Translations under genes and position numbers: made by a program | Assembly: GCA_029059965.1 (NCBI GenBank) | Contig: JAIDUY010000341.1 | Coordinates: 1 to 13,596 of the forward strand | From: Muribaculaceae bacterium | GTDB lineage: Bacteria; Bacteroidota; Bacteroidia; Bacteroidales; Muribaculaceae | Direction of reading: 5' to 3' | Length of the DNA: 13,596 nt | The notes under the pieces: model-generated | The model's database searches: none | Told to the model about the DNA's origin: nothing | What the model saw: only the letters and a program-made list of their open reading frames with translations | Shown here: positions 1-6,628 of the stretch, one piece after another | Position numbering within the stretch: the stretch's first letter is position 1 | Layout: the number at the start of each line of letters is the position of its first letter

Positions 1-56
1 CCGCCTTACTCTATTCGGCTTTGTCTGGTGTGCTCGGAGATTTGTATATGAGACAG
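1..56. other. Illumina Nextera i7 adapter remnant (non-genomic)
   Basis: Positions 23-56 match the 34-base Nextera transposase/read-2 sequence at 30 of 34 positions, ending in the mosaic-end bases AGACAG at 56. Positions 15-22 (TCGGCTTT) sit where an 8-base i7 index belongs. Positions 1-14 match the P7 flow-cell tail at 8 of 14. The order tail, index, transposase sequence is exactly that of a Nextera library molecule, so this is adapter read-through left on the contig end, with errors typical of low-quality read tails. Genomic sequence starts at about 57. The adapter sequence is recalled from general knowledge and aligned by eye. Confidence 0.93.
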
Positions 57-126
57 TGTCCTCGGTATAGTTGACCGCCGGGGCAGCCGTGCTTTCTGTG
101 ATGTCTAATTCGAGTTGCTGATCCAT
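57..126 (-). CDS. 5' fragment of a divergent gene, possibly parE (topoisomerase IV subunit B)
   Basis: An ATG at 126 on the minus strand opens a frame with no stop to the window edge, but only the first 23 codons (126 down to about 58) are genomic; the rest reads through adapter. The peptide begins MDQQLELDI and ends NYTED. A Bacteroidota -7 element lies just upstream (135-142), which supports a real start. Bacteroidota ParE proteins typically have a short variable N-terminus followed by a Y(T/S)ED-type motif, after which IRxLDW and the GHKL ATPase domain follow. The fragment ends exactly at that point, so ParE is a plausible guess from one short motif. It could equally be an unrelated protein. 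The 3' end is missing. Confidence 0.4.
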
Positions 127-134
127 GGTTCTTG

Positions 135-142
135 CAAATATA
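135..142 (-). promoter_or_regulatory. Bacteroidota -7 promoter element for the minus-strand gene
   Basis: Read on the minus strand, this is TATATTTG, a full match to the Bacteroidota sigma-ABfr -7 consensus TAnnTTTG. It ends only 8 bases before the ATG at 126, so the transcript would have almost no leader. A -33 TTG lies at 166-168 with a 23-base spacer, and another at 154-156 with an 11-base spacer. Neither spacing is ideal, so the -33 part is uncertain. Confidence 0.55.
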
Positions 143-217
143 CGCATAAATCGCAAAAAAATCTCCAACACATCTTTAAATAATTCTTAAAAGGACGTGT
201 GGCGCCCTGTGGCGGAG

Positions 218-249
218 CGTCGGCAGCACGGCCTGACGGATTGTTTTTT
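218..249 (+). terminator. Terminator-like hairpin with T-rich tail, no obvious gene upstream
   Basis: CGTCGGC (218-224) pairs with GCC plus GACG (231-238, one bulged T at 234) around a 6-base loop, and is followed by GATTGTTTTTT. This has the form of an intrinsic terminator on the plus strand. No plus-strand gene precedes it, because the upstream gene diverges on the minus strand. It may end an unannotated short RNA, or the T-run may simply be part of the promoter upstream element. Confidence 0.3.
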
Positions 250-270
250 GCGAAAAAAACCGTATCTTTG
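241..270 (+). promoter_or_regulatory. Promoter of the LRR-trmB-mrp-aroQ operon
   Basis: TTG at 241-243, a 19-base spacer and TATCTTTG at 263-270 fit the Bacteroidota consensus (-33 TTTG/TTG and -7 TAnnTTTG). Transcription would begin near 274-277, leaving a leader of about 55 bases before the ATG at 332. The leader starts with a small GC hairpin (274-278 with 285-289). No promoter of similar quality is seen between the genes up to 7275, so this probably drives the whole run. Confidence 0.7.
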
Positions 271-331
271 CACCGCCCTATACGGGGCGTAACACATAAG
301 CGTTAAAAACAAACCTCTCACTCGAAAACAT

Positions 332-1804
332 ATGAAATCCGTTTCTGTATTTCTGACCCTGCTGCTCTTTGTCGGCCTGCGTGCCGCCGCAGTCGAGGTG
401 ACTGCCACTCCCGGCGGCCTCGCCGCCCTGGTGTCCGACCCGGCCACGGTGACGGAGCTGAAGGTTGCAGGCACCGTCGACGCCTCCGATCTTTTCTTCG
501 TCGACAGCGAGATGACACAGCTCCGCACACTCGACCTCTCCGCCGCCACGGTGGCCGCATACAGCGGCGAAAGGCTGCGCGGCTACACCAACTACGCCGC
601 CGGCGAAATCCCCGCCCGCACCTTTGCAGGCAATGCCATGACCAAGGTCGTTCTGCCCGCTGCACCGGTGACGCTTGCCGACGGCGCCTTCGCCGGCAGC
701 GGCCTGACCTCGCTGAGCCTCACGCCCTCGGTCAAGGCTACCGGCCTGGGCGTATTCTCGGGCTGCCCGGCTCTCGCCGAGGCAAGCACAGGAGGCGCCA
801 CCCTAGGAACCTATATATTCGCCGCCTGCCCGGAGCTGACCGAAGTCAGCCTTGAGGGCAACACGACTCTTCCCGAAGGAATATTCGAGGACTGCGCCGC
901 GCTGGCGACAGTGCGCGGCTCCGAGGCACTCGTCTCGATAGGCGCCAAGGCCTTCGACGGCTGCGCCGCCCTGGGCGACTTCACATTCGGCGCCGCCCTC
1001 GCCTCCATAGGCGACCGCGCCTTTGCCTCCACCGGCCTCACCGCCGCCGACATGACCGCCTGCCGCAGCCTGCGCCGCATGGGCTCGTGGGTCTTCGCCG
1101 ACTGCCACTCGCTCGAAGCTGCCTTCCTGCCCTCAGGCCTCACCGCCATCGGCAAGGGCACCTTCTTCGACTGCACATCACTGCGCGAGGCTTCCTTCCC
1201 CGCCATCGACATAGCCGACTACACATTCAAGGACGCTCCCCTGAGCGAGAACGCCGAGAAGCTCATTCCCCAAGGCGTCACCACCATCGGCGACTATGCC
1301 CTCAAGGGCGCCGATGAAGTGTCTGTGCTCAAACTTCCCTCGACACTCGAGTCCATAGGCGACGGTGCCATGGAGGGCATGACCGGCCTCACTCTGATTA
1401 CAGCCGAAGAACTCGGAAGCGTGCCCGCGCTCGGACAGGACGTCTGGTCCGGTGTCGACCAGCACGGCGTGGAGCTCCGCGTGGCCGAGCAAATGGGCAC
1501 GAGCTTCGCCTCGGCGCCTCAGTGGCAGGACTTCCGCATCAATGCCGTCTCCACCGCCGTTCCCGGCACCGTGGCCGAAAGCAGCCTGCGCGCCCGCTTC
1601 GACGGCATGAGCCTTATGGTGCGCTCCTCCGGCACCGACATAGCATCCGTGACGCTCTACGACCTTGCCGGCAACGTGCTCATGACCGTTCCATGTGGCT
1701 CCGACGAGCTCGTGGCCGACACCTCGCACCTCGGAGGCAATATCTTCATCGTGCGCGTAGTTCTTGCCGACGGCAGGGACGCCGCCCTCAAAATGCTGCG
1801 CTGA
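332..1804 (+). CDS. Secreted BspA-type leucine-rich repeat protein with a T9SS-like C-terminal domain
   Basis: This 490-residue protein is exported and probably sits at the cell surface. Residues 1-20 form a signal peptide (basic start, run of hydrophobic residues, AAA cleavage region). Residues about 93-367 contain some 12 units of about 23 residues with the BspA/LRR_5 pattern, in which a short IG-type turn is followed by an AF-x-x-C-x-x-L segment, as in KAFDGCAAL. Residues about 413-490 form a beta-rich tail with the features VTLYDLAG, a later GGNIFIVRV and a terminal lysine, which resembles the type A sorting domain of type IX secretion. BspA-family proteins often mediate adhesion, but the ligand here is unknown. 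The start is chosen by the signal peptide. The stop overlaps the trmB start (TGATG), so the two are probably co-translated. Family call is secure; the T9SS assignment is less so. Confidence 0.88.
   Translation: MKSVSVFLTLLLFVGLRAAAVEVTATPGGLAALVSDPATVTELKVAGTVDASDLFFVDSEMTQLRTLDLSAATVAAYSGERLRGYTNYAAGEIPARTFAGNAMTKVVLPAAPVTLADGAFAGSGLTSLSLTPSVKATGLGVFSGCPALAEASTGGATLGTYIFAACPELTEVSLEGNTTLPEGIFEDCAALATVRGSEALVSIGAKAFDGCAALGDFTFGAALASIGDRAFASTGLTAADMTACRSLRRMGSWVFADCHSLEAAFLPSGLTAIGKGTFFDCTSLREASFPAIDIADYTFKDAPLSENAEKLIPQGVTTIGDYALKGADEVSVLKLPSTLESIGDGAMEGMTGLTLITAEELGSVPALGQDVWSGVDQHGVELRVAEQMGTSFASAPQWQDFRINAVSTAVPGTVAESSLRARFDGMSLMVRSSGTDIASVTLYDLAGNVLMTVPCGSDELVADTSHLGGNIFIVRVVLADGRDAALKMLR
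608..1432 (+). repeat. Leucine-rich repeat array (about 12 units of about 23 codons)
   Basis: In-frame units inside the LRR gene carry the core pattern AF/VF/TF-x-x-C-x-x-L followed by a variable strand and an IG turn. The clearest units begin at the residues KAFDGC, WVFADC and GTFFDC. The last three units lack the cysteine and are more degenerate, which is common at the edge of such arrays. Confidence 0.75.
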
Positions 1805-2598
1805 TGGGCAAGAACAAGTTGCGCAAGTTCGCCGAGATGGAGACCCTGCCGATGGTCTTCCAGTATCCCTGGGGCGTGCTCCGCGAGCATGGCTTCGACC
1901 TCCGCGGCAAATGGAACAAGGAATTTTTCGGCAATGACAATCCCGTCACCGTCGAGCTCGGATGCGGCAAGGGCGAGTACACCGTCGGCCTTGCGCGCCG
2001 CTTCCCCGACCGCAACTTCATCGGTATCGACATCAAGGGAGCGCGTATGCACAGCGGCGCAACCGCCGCAGCCGCCGAAGGTCTGAAGAACGTGGCCTTC
2101 GTGCGCACGTCCATCGAGCTGCTCGACTCATTCTTCGCACCCGGCGAAGTCGACTCCATCTGGATAACCTTCCCCGATCCGCAGATGAAGAAGGTGACCA
2201 AGCGCCTCACAGGCACGCGATTCATCGAGCTTTACCGCCGCGTGCTCTCGCCCGAGGGCACAATACACCTCAAGACCGACAGCCCCTTCCTCTACGACTA
2301 TACCCTGATGATGGCCCGCCACAACGGCCTGGAAATCACCGATGCCGACGACGACATCGATGCCTCGGGCGCCCGCGCCGCCGACCCCGTCCTGGCCATC
2401 TACACCCATTACGAGCGTCAGTGGCTCGACCGCGGCCTCCACATACGCCATCTGGCATTTGTCCCCGGCACCGCCCCGGCGCTCGCCGAGCCCCCCGAAG
2501 CCGAGGACATCCCCCGCGACACCTACCGCAGCTATTCGCGAGGCTACATACAGATGCCCGAACTCATGAAGGACGCCGAGGCGGCCTCCGAAGCATAA
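1804..2598 (+). CDS. trmB: tRNA (guanine-N7-)-methyltransferase TrmB
   Basis: This enzyme methylates N7 of G46 in the tRNA variable loop using S-adenosylmethionine, in the cytoplasm. The 264-residue product has the SAM-binding motif ELGCGKG at 51-57, an acidic ligand in GIDIKGAR (D76), the family hallmark FPDP at 123-126 followed by QMKK, and KTD at 157-159. The open frame extends upstream to 1522, but the start at 1804 gives MGKNKLRKFA, which matches the usual N-terminus of Bacteroidota TrmB proteins and overlaps the LRR stop as TGATG. The extension would instead translate the LRR gene out of frame. The C-terminal 35 residues (rich in E, P and A) go somewhat beyond the core fold. mrp follows after 11 bases. 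Confidence 0.95.
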   Translation: MGKNKLRKFAEMETLPMVFQYPWGVLREHGFDLRGKWNKEFFGNDNPVTVELGCGKGEYTVGLARRFPDRNFIGIDIKGARMHSGATAAAAEGLKNVAFVRTSIELLDSFFAPGEVDSIWITFPDPQMKKVTKRLTGTRFIELYRRVLSPEGTIHLKTDSPFLYDYTLMMARHNGLEITDADDDIDASGARAADPVLAIYTHYERQWLDRGLHIRHLAFVPGTAPALAEPPEAEDIPRDTYRSYSRGYIQMPELMKDAEAASEA

Positions 2599-2609
2599 CA
2601 CGAAACACC

Positions 2610-3716
2610 ATGGCAGAAGATACATTATACCCCCGGCTCATAACCGACGCGCTGGCGACGGTACGCTATCCCGGCTCCGGCCGTAACATCGTCGAACTCG
2701 GCATGGTGGCCGACGACATCCGCATCGACGGACGCCGCGTCAGCTTCACCCTCCTTTTCGCCAAGCCCACCGACCCCTTCAAGGCCTCGCTCGTCAAGAG
2801 CGCCGAGGCCGCAATACGCCTCGCCGCCCCGACGGCAGAGGTGACCGTCAACACAGCCACCGCCGCGCAGCCCGAGGCAGCACCCAAGGCTCCCGTGCTC
2901 CCCGGCGTGAAGAACATCGTGGCCGTCAGCAGCGGTAAGGGCGGCGTGGGCAAGAGCACCGTCGCAGCCAACCTCGCCGTGGCGCTCGCCGCCGAGGGCT
3001 ACCGCGTCGGTCTGCTCGACGCCGATATTTTCGGCCCGTCCATTCCCAAGATGTTCGGTGTGGAGAACGCCGAGCTCTACATGCACGAGGTCGACGGCCG
3101 CAACCTCATCATTCCCGCCGAGAGCTACGGCGTCAAGCTGCTCTCCATCGGCTTCGTGGTCGAGGCCGGCGCAGCCGCCGTCTGGCGCGGTGCCATGGCC
3201 TCCAACGCCCTCAAGCAGCTCATCGAACAGGCCGACTGGGGCGAGCTCGACTACTTCCTCATCGACATGCCTCCCGGCACCAGCGACATCCATCTCACAC
3301 TCGTGCAGACGCTTGCCCTGACGGGTACCGTCGTGGTGACCACGCCGCAGGAAGTGGCACTTGCCGACGCCCGCAAAGGCATCGCCATGTTCCGCGATCC
3401 CAAAATCAACGTCCCCGTGCTCGGCCTTGTCGACAACATGGCATGGTTCACACCCGAGAAGCATCCCGACGAGAAGTACTACCTCTTCGGCAACGAGGCC
3501 AACGTCGACCGTCTGGCCGAATCCTTCGACGTGCCCGTGCTGGCGCGCATCCCGCTGGTGGCCTCCGTCGGCGAGCATTCCGACAGCGGCCGTCCCATCG
3601 TCACCGAGAACACCGCCTCGGCCGCCGCATTCTTCCATCTCGCCCACGAGCTGATTGACGCCGTCGACCGCCGCAACAGCGAGCTGCCCCCGACGGAAAA
3701 GGTAAACGTACACTGA
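2610..3716 (+). CDS. mrp: Mrp/ApbC-type Fe-S cluster carrier ATPase
   Basis: This 368-residue P-loop protein probably carries and delivers Fe-S clusters to apo-proteins in the cytoplasm. Residues about 5-80 form the MIP18/DUF59 domain. The deviant Walker A motif GKGGVGKS lies at 109-116, the switch I-type DADIFGPSIP begins at 137, and the switch II-type IDMPPGTSD begins at 218. The CxxC cluster-ligand motif expected after NM (276-277) is absent: the stretch reads AWFTPEKHPDEKYYLFG (278-294) with no cysteine. As I recall, Bacteroidota Mrp proteins commonly share this substitution, so it is probably a lineage trait and not damage. The start at 2610 gives a normal family N-terminus. The frame upstream to 1962 overlaps trmB and is not used. 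The stop overlaps aroQ as TGATG. Confidence 0.93.
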   Translation: MAEDTLYPRLITDALATVRYPGSGRNIVELGMVADDIRIDGRRVSFTLLFAKPTDPFKASLVKSAEAAIRLAAPTAEVTVNTATAAQPEAAPKAPVLPGVKNIVAVSSGKGGVGKSTVAANLAVALAAEGYRVGLLDADIFGPSIPKMFGVENAELYMHEVDGRNLIIPAESYGVKLLSIGFVVEAGAAAVWRGAMASNALKQLIEQADWGELDYFLIDMPPGTSDIHLTLVQTLALTGTVVVTTPQEVALADARKGIAMFRDPKINVPVLGLVDNMAWFTPEKHPDEKYYLFGNEANVDRLAESFDVPVLARIPLVASVGEHSDSGRPIVTENTASAAAFFHLAHELIDAVDRRNSELPPTEKVNVH

Positions 3717-4144
3717 TGGCAAGCCCCTACATAGCAATCCTAAACGGCCCCAACCTCAACCTGCTGGGGCGCCGCCAGCCCGAAATCTACGGCACCTGCA
3801 CGCTCGACGGCATCATTGAGCGCCTGCGCGCCGCATTCCCCGGCGTGAACTTCACCCATGCCTGCCATCAGGGCGAAGGCGCTCTCATCGAGGCTATTCA
3901 CGAAGCCGGATTCGACAGCGACTGTCGCGGCATCGTCCTCAATGCCGGAGCCTACACCCACACCTCGCTGGCCATCGCCGATGCCATCGCAGCCGTTCCC
4001 GCGCCGGTGGTCGAGGTGCATCTGTCCAACATCTTCGCCCGCGAGGAAATACGCCACCGTTCGCTCATCGCCGCCGTCTGCGCCGGTTCGATAAGCGGCT
4101 TCGGCCCCCGCAGCTACGAACTCGCCGTCAGGGCATTGCTGTGA
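3716..4144 (+). CDS. aroQ: Type II 3-dehydroquinate dehydratase
   Basis: This enzyme converts 3-dehydroquinate to 3-dehydroshikimate, the third step of the shikimate pathway, in the cytoplasm. The product has 142 residues, within the usual 140-150 of the family, which forms dodecamers. The N-terminal hallmark NGPNLNLLGRR spans 10-20 with catalytic Arg19 and Tyr25. NAGAYTHTS carries Asn76 and His82, and EVHLSN carries His102, with Arg113 in the following helix. All expected catalytic residues are present. The start overlaps the mrp stop (TGATG) and the stop overlaps the GTG start of the next gene (GTGA), so translation is probably coupled. No other shikimate gene lies in the window. Confidence 0.96.
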   Translation: MASPYIAILNGPNLNLLGRRQPEIYGTCTLDGIIERLRAAFPGVNFTHACHQGEGALIEAIHEAGFDSDCRGIVLNAGAYTHTSLAIADAIAAVPAPVVEVHLSNIFAREEIRHRSLIAAVCAGSISGFGPRSYELAVRALL

Positions 4145-5313
4145 AAACCGACATGAAAGCGACAGGGATGACAATAGGCATGGACGGCAAGCGCGCCGTG
4201 GCCAACAATACCGGACTGGGCAACTACAGCCGCTATGCCGTCAACATTCTCTCGGCGGCGTATCCGTCGTCGCGCTTTCTGCTTTACGCTCCCGAAAAGC
4301 GTGATAACGAGCGCCTTGAGTCTCTGCTGGCGCGGGAGAACGTCGAGCTTTGTGTCCCCGACCTCAGCCTCGGCATAGCGCCACGACGCTCGCTGTGGCG
4401 CACTTTCGAGCTGCCCATCGACCTGCGTCGTGACAACGTCGATATCTATCACGGCCTGAGCAACGAACTTCCGCTGACAATCAAGGATGTATGCCCGGCC
4501 GTCGTAACCATCCACGACCTCATCTACCGTCGTTTCCCCGCCGACTACGGCGCTATCGACCGCCGCATCTACGACTTCAAGTACCGCCGTTCGGCACGCA
4601 TCGCCACGAGGGTGATAGCCATCAGCGAGCGCACCCGCGACGACCTCGTCGAGCTGCACGGCATAGACCCCGCCAAAATCGACGTAATCTATCAGGGCGT
4701 CGACCCCATATTCAGCATAAAGCCCGACACGTCAGCGCGTCAGCGCGTGCGCGGCGACTACCGCCTGCCCGACAAGTACGTGATTTGCGTCGGCACCGTC
4801 TCGCCCCGTAAGAATCAGATGCTGGCCGTCGAGGCGCTTGACAAGATGCCTGCCGGAATATCGCTCGTGATTGTCGGACGCGCCAAGGGCGAATATGCCG
4901 ACAAGGTGCTACGCCGCGCCACGGCGCTCGGCCTCGGAGAGCGCGTGCGCGTGCTCTCCGACGTGCCCATGGCCGACCTTCCGGCGCTCTATGCCTGCGC
5001 AGCGGCGTCGGTCTACCCCTCGCGCTACGAAGGCTTCGGCCTGCCTGTGGTGGAGTCGCTCAGCTGCGGCACGCCCGTGGCCGCCTGCACGGGTTCCTGC
5101 CTTGAGGAAGCCGGAGGACGCGGCGCTGTCTACGTCGACCCCGACGATGCCGGGGCATTGGCCGAGGCGCTGGAACGCATGGCCGACGACACCGTTTTCC
5201 ACGACACCCTGGCCGGACGCGGCGCGCGCCACATCCGACGATTCAGCGCCGAGAATTTCGCCCGCGAGACCATGGCGACATACCGTAAGGCGATTATAGA
5301 CTTTGCATTATGA
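4141..5313 (+). CDS. GT4-family glycosyltransferase (group 1)
   Basis: This 390-residue protein has the two-Rossmann GT-B fold of retaining GT4 enzymes, which transfer a sugar from a nucleotide donor at the inner face of the membrane or in the cytoplasm. The N-terminal domain has the glycine-rich acceptor loop NNTGLGNYSRY, then TIHDLIYRRFP and VIAISERT. The C-terminal domain opens with YVICVGTVSPRKN, carries LVIVGRAKG, and ends in the donor-binding EGFGLPVVE, with the E-x7-E glutamates at 297 and 305. The profile is close to mannosyl- or rhamnosyl-transferases, but donor and acceptor cannot be read from sequence. The GTG at 4141 is favoured because it overlaps the aroQ stop; ATGs at 4153 and 4168 are alternatives. 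The stop overlaps the next ATG (ATGA). Confidence 0.9.
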   Translation: MKTDMKATGMTIGMDGKRAVANNTGLGNYSRYAVNILSAAYPSSRFLLYAPEKRDNERLESLLARENVELCVPDLSLGIAPRRSLWRTFELPIDLRRDNVDIYHGLSNELPLTIKDVCPAVVTIHDLIYRRFPADYGAIDRRIYDFKYRRSARIATRVIAISERTRDDLVELHGIDPAKIDVIYQGVDPIFSIKPDTSARQRVRGDYRLPDKYVICVGTVSPRKNQMLAVEALDKMPAGISLVIVGRAKGEYADKVLRRATALGLGERVRVLSDVPMADLPALYACAAASVYPSRYEGFGLPVVESLSCGTPVAACTGSCLEEAGGRGAVYVDPDDAGALAEALERMADDTVFHDTLAGRGARHIRRFSAENFARETMATYRKAIIDFAL

Positions 5314-6353
5314 CAAAAGAAACACATAAGCCGACGCTGCTTGTCGTCGGCGCCGGAGGCTTTATCGGCGGATTCATCGTCGCCGAAGGCCTGCGTCGCG
5401 GTTACGACGTCTATGCCGCTGTGCGCGAGAGCACTTCGCGCCGCTACCTCACCGACGAGGCCATACACTTCGTCGTCCTCGACTACGACGACCCCGAGGC
5501 CATGCAGAGCGCCCTCGAGGCCGCACGCCCCGCTTCGGGACGCTGGGACTACATAATCTATAACCTCGGCGCCACCAAGGCCGCCCGCTTCTCCGACTTC
5601 AACCGCGTCAACTACGAGTACCTGCGCGACTTCGTCGAGACAATCCACGAAATCGACGCCGTGCCCGAGCGCTTCCTCTTCATGAGCTCGCTCAGCGCCC
5701 TCGGCCCCTCCGACGAGAAGAACTATACCCCCATTGACGCCAACACCGTCCCCGAGCCCAACACCCGCTACGGCCTGTCGAAAATCAAGGCCGAGACCTT
5801 CTTAGGCACACAGCTGTGGCTGCCGTGGACAATCTTCCGACCAACAGGCGTCTACGGTCCGCGCGAACAGGACTATCTGATGATGGTCAAGTGCATCGAC
5901 AGCCACTTCGACTTCGGTGTCGGCTACCGTCGGCAGATGCTGACATTCATCTACGTCGACGACCTCGTCGGCGCCATGTTCGACGCCATCGCCTCGCCCT
6001 CGACCGTCCACCGCCGCTACATCATCAGCGAGCCCCGCGCCTACACCCAGAGCGAGTTCCGCACCATGGTCGCCAAGGCTCTCGACCGCAGCTTCGTAAT
6101 CCCCGTCAAGCTCCCCATCTGGGCTGCATATGTCGCTTCGGTGGCCGCCGAGACCTGGGGCACGCTCACCCTCAAGCCCTCGACCCTCAACCGCGACAAG
6201 TTCAAGATTATGCGCCAGCGCAACTGGAACTGCGATGTCAGCGACGCCGTGCGCGACTTCGGATTCCGCTGCGAGTTCCCCCTCGAGCGCGGCGTGGCCG
6301 AGACCGTCAGGGCTTACAGGGAAGAGAAAGCCAAAAAGAAGAAAAAGAAATGA
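5310..6353 (+). CDS. NAD-dependent epimerase/dehydratase (extended SDR)
   Basis: This 347-residue protein has an N-terminal Rossmann fold with the dinucleotide motif GAGGFIG at 14-20, a serine-rich MSSLSALG stretch at 125-132, and the catalytic Tyr154-x3-Lys158 (YGLSK). It continues with RPTGVYGPRE, typical of nucleotide-sugar or sterol-type extended SDRs. It probably oxidises, reduces or epimerises a sugar or related substrate; the exact reaction is unknown. The C-terminus is an unusual basic tail, EEKAKKKKKK. The codons of this tail give an A-rich stretch directly before the start of the next gene, which overlaps it as ATGA. Its place between a glycosyltransferase and a methyltransferase suggests work on a shared product. 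Confidence 0.88.
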   Translation: MTKETHKPTLLVVGAGGFIGGFIVAEGLRRGYDVYAAVRESTSRRYLTDEAIHFVVLDYDDPEAMQSALEAARPASGRWDYIIYNLGATKAARFSDFNRVNYEYLRDFVETIHEIDAVPERFLFMSSLSALGPSDEKNYTPIDANTVPEPNTRYGLSKIKAETFLGTQLWLPWTIFRPTGVYGPREQDYLMMVKCIDSHFDFGVGYRRQMLTFIYVDDLVGAMFDAIASPSTVHRRYIISEPRAYTQSEFRTMVAKALDRSFVIPVKLPIWAAYVASVAAETWGTLTLKPSTLNRDKFKIMRQRNWNCDVSDAVRDFGFRCEFPLERGVAETVRAYREEKAKKKKKK

Positions 6354-6628
6354 ACGACGACATTCCGCAGCTGCCCCTGCCGCTGTGGGTCAAGGTGCTG
6401 ATAGTGCTCACGGCCCTGCCCGTGCTCGACCTGCCGTGGCTCTGGGCCGGCGACCCCGTGACCGACACGGGCAAAGTCCTTCTGTGGCTCTATCCCGCCT
6501 ATGTGGCCGTGTCGGCCGTGTGCGAGTGGCTGGCCTACCGCCGTCGCCCGGAAGTGACATGGATACTGATGTTCCTCCTTGTCCTTGCCCACGCCGCCAT
6601 GTGGGCGCTATGCTATCCTCCGCAATGA
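6350..6628 (+). CDS. Small membrane protein, three predicted transmembrane segments
   Basis: I do not recognise a family. The 92-residue product has hydrophobic segments at about 13-32, 43-62 and 70-89, separated by a short acidic loop (GDPVTD) and a basic YRRRPE loop. By the positive-inside rule the YRRRPE loop probably faces the cytoplasm, which places the N-terminus outside. There is no signal peptide or lipobox. It overlaps the SDR gene upstream and the O-methyltransferase downstream, each by four bases (ATGA), so it is surely translated with them. The open frame extends upstream to 5816, but only the part from 6350 looks like coding sequence, because the upstream part is an arginine- and proline-rich shadow of the SDR gene. 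Confidence 0.8.
   Translation: MNDDIPQLPLPLWVKVLIVLTALPVLDLPWLWAGDPVTDTGKVLLWLYPAYVAVSAVCEWLAYRRRPEVTWILMFLLVLAHAAMWALCYPPQ

Noticed and set aside
1..56. C-terminal continuation of the minus-strand protein beyond residue 23
   Set aside because: The sequence is adapter-derived, so the peptide it encodes is an artefact.
1522..1803. An upstream extension of trmB adding about 94 residues
   Set aside because: The extension overlaps the LRR gene in another frame and is an arginine/histidine-rich shadow. The ATG at 1804 gives the normal family N-terminus.
1962..2609. An upstream extension of mrp adding about 216 residues
   Set aside because: It lies inside trmB in another frame, with no recognisable domain; the ATG at 2610 begins the DUF59 domain directly.
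5816..6349. Upstream extension of the small membrane protein, and a similar one (6130-6624) of the O-methyltransferase
   Set aside because: Both extensions are out-of-frame translations of the SDR or membrane-protein gene. The ATGA overlaps at 6350 and 6625 are the natural starts.
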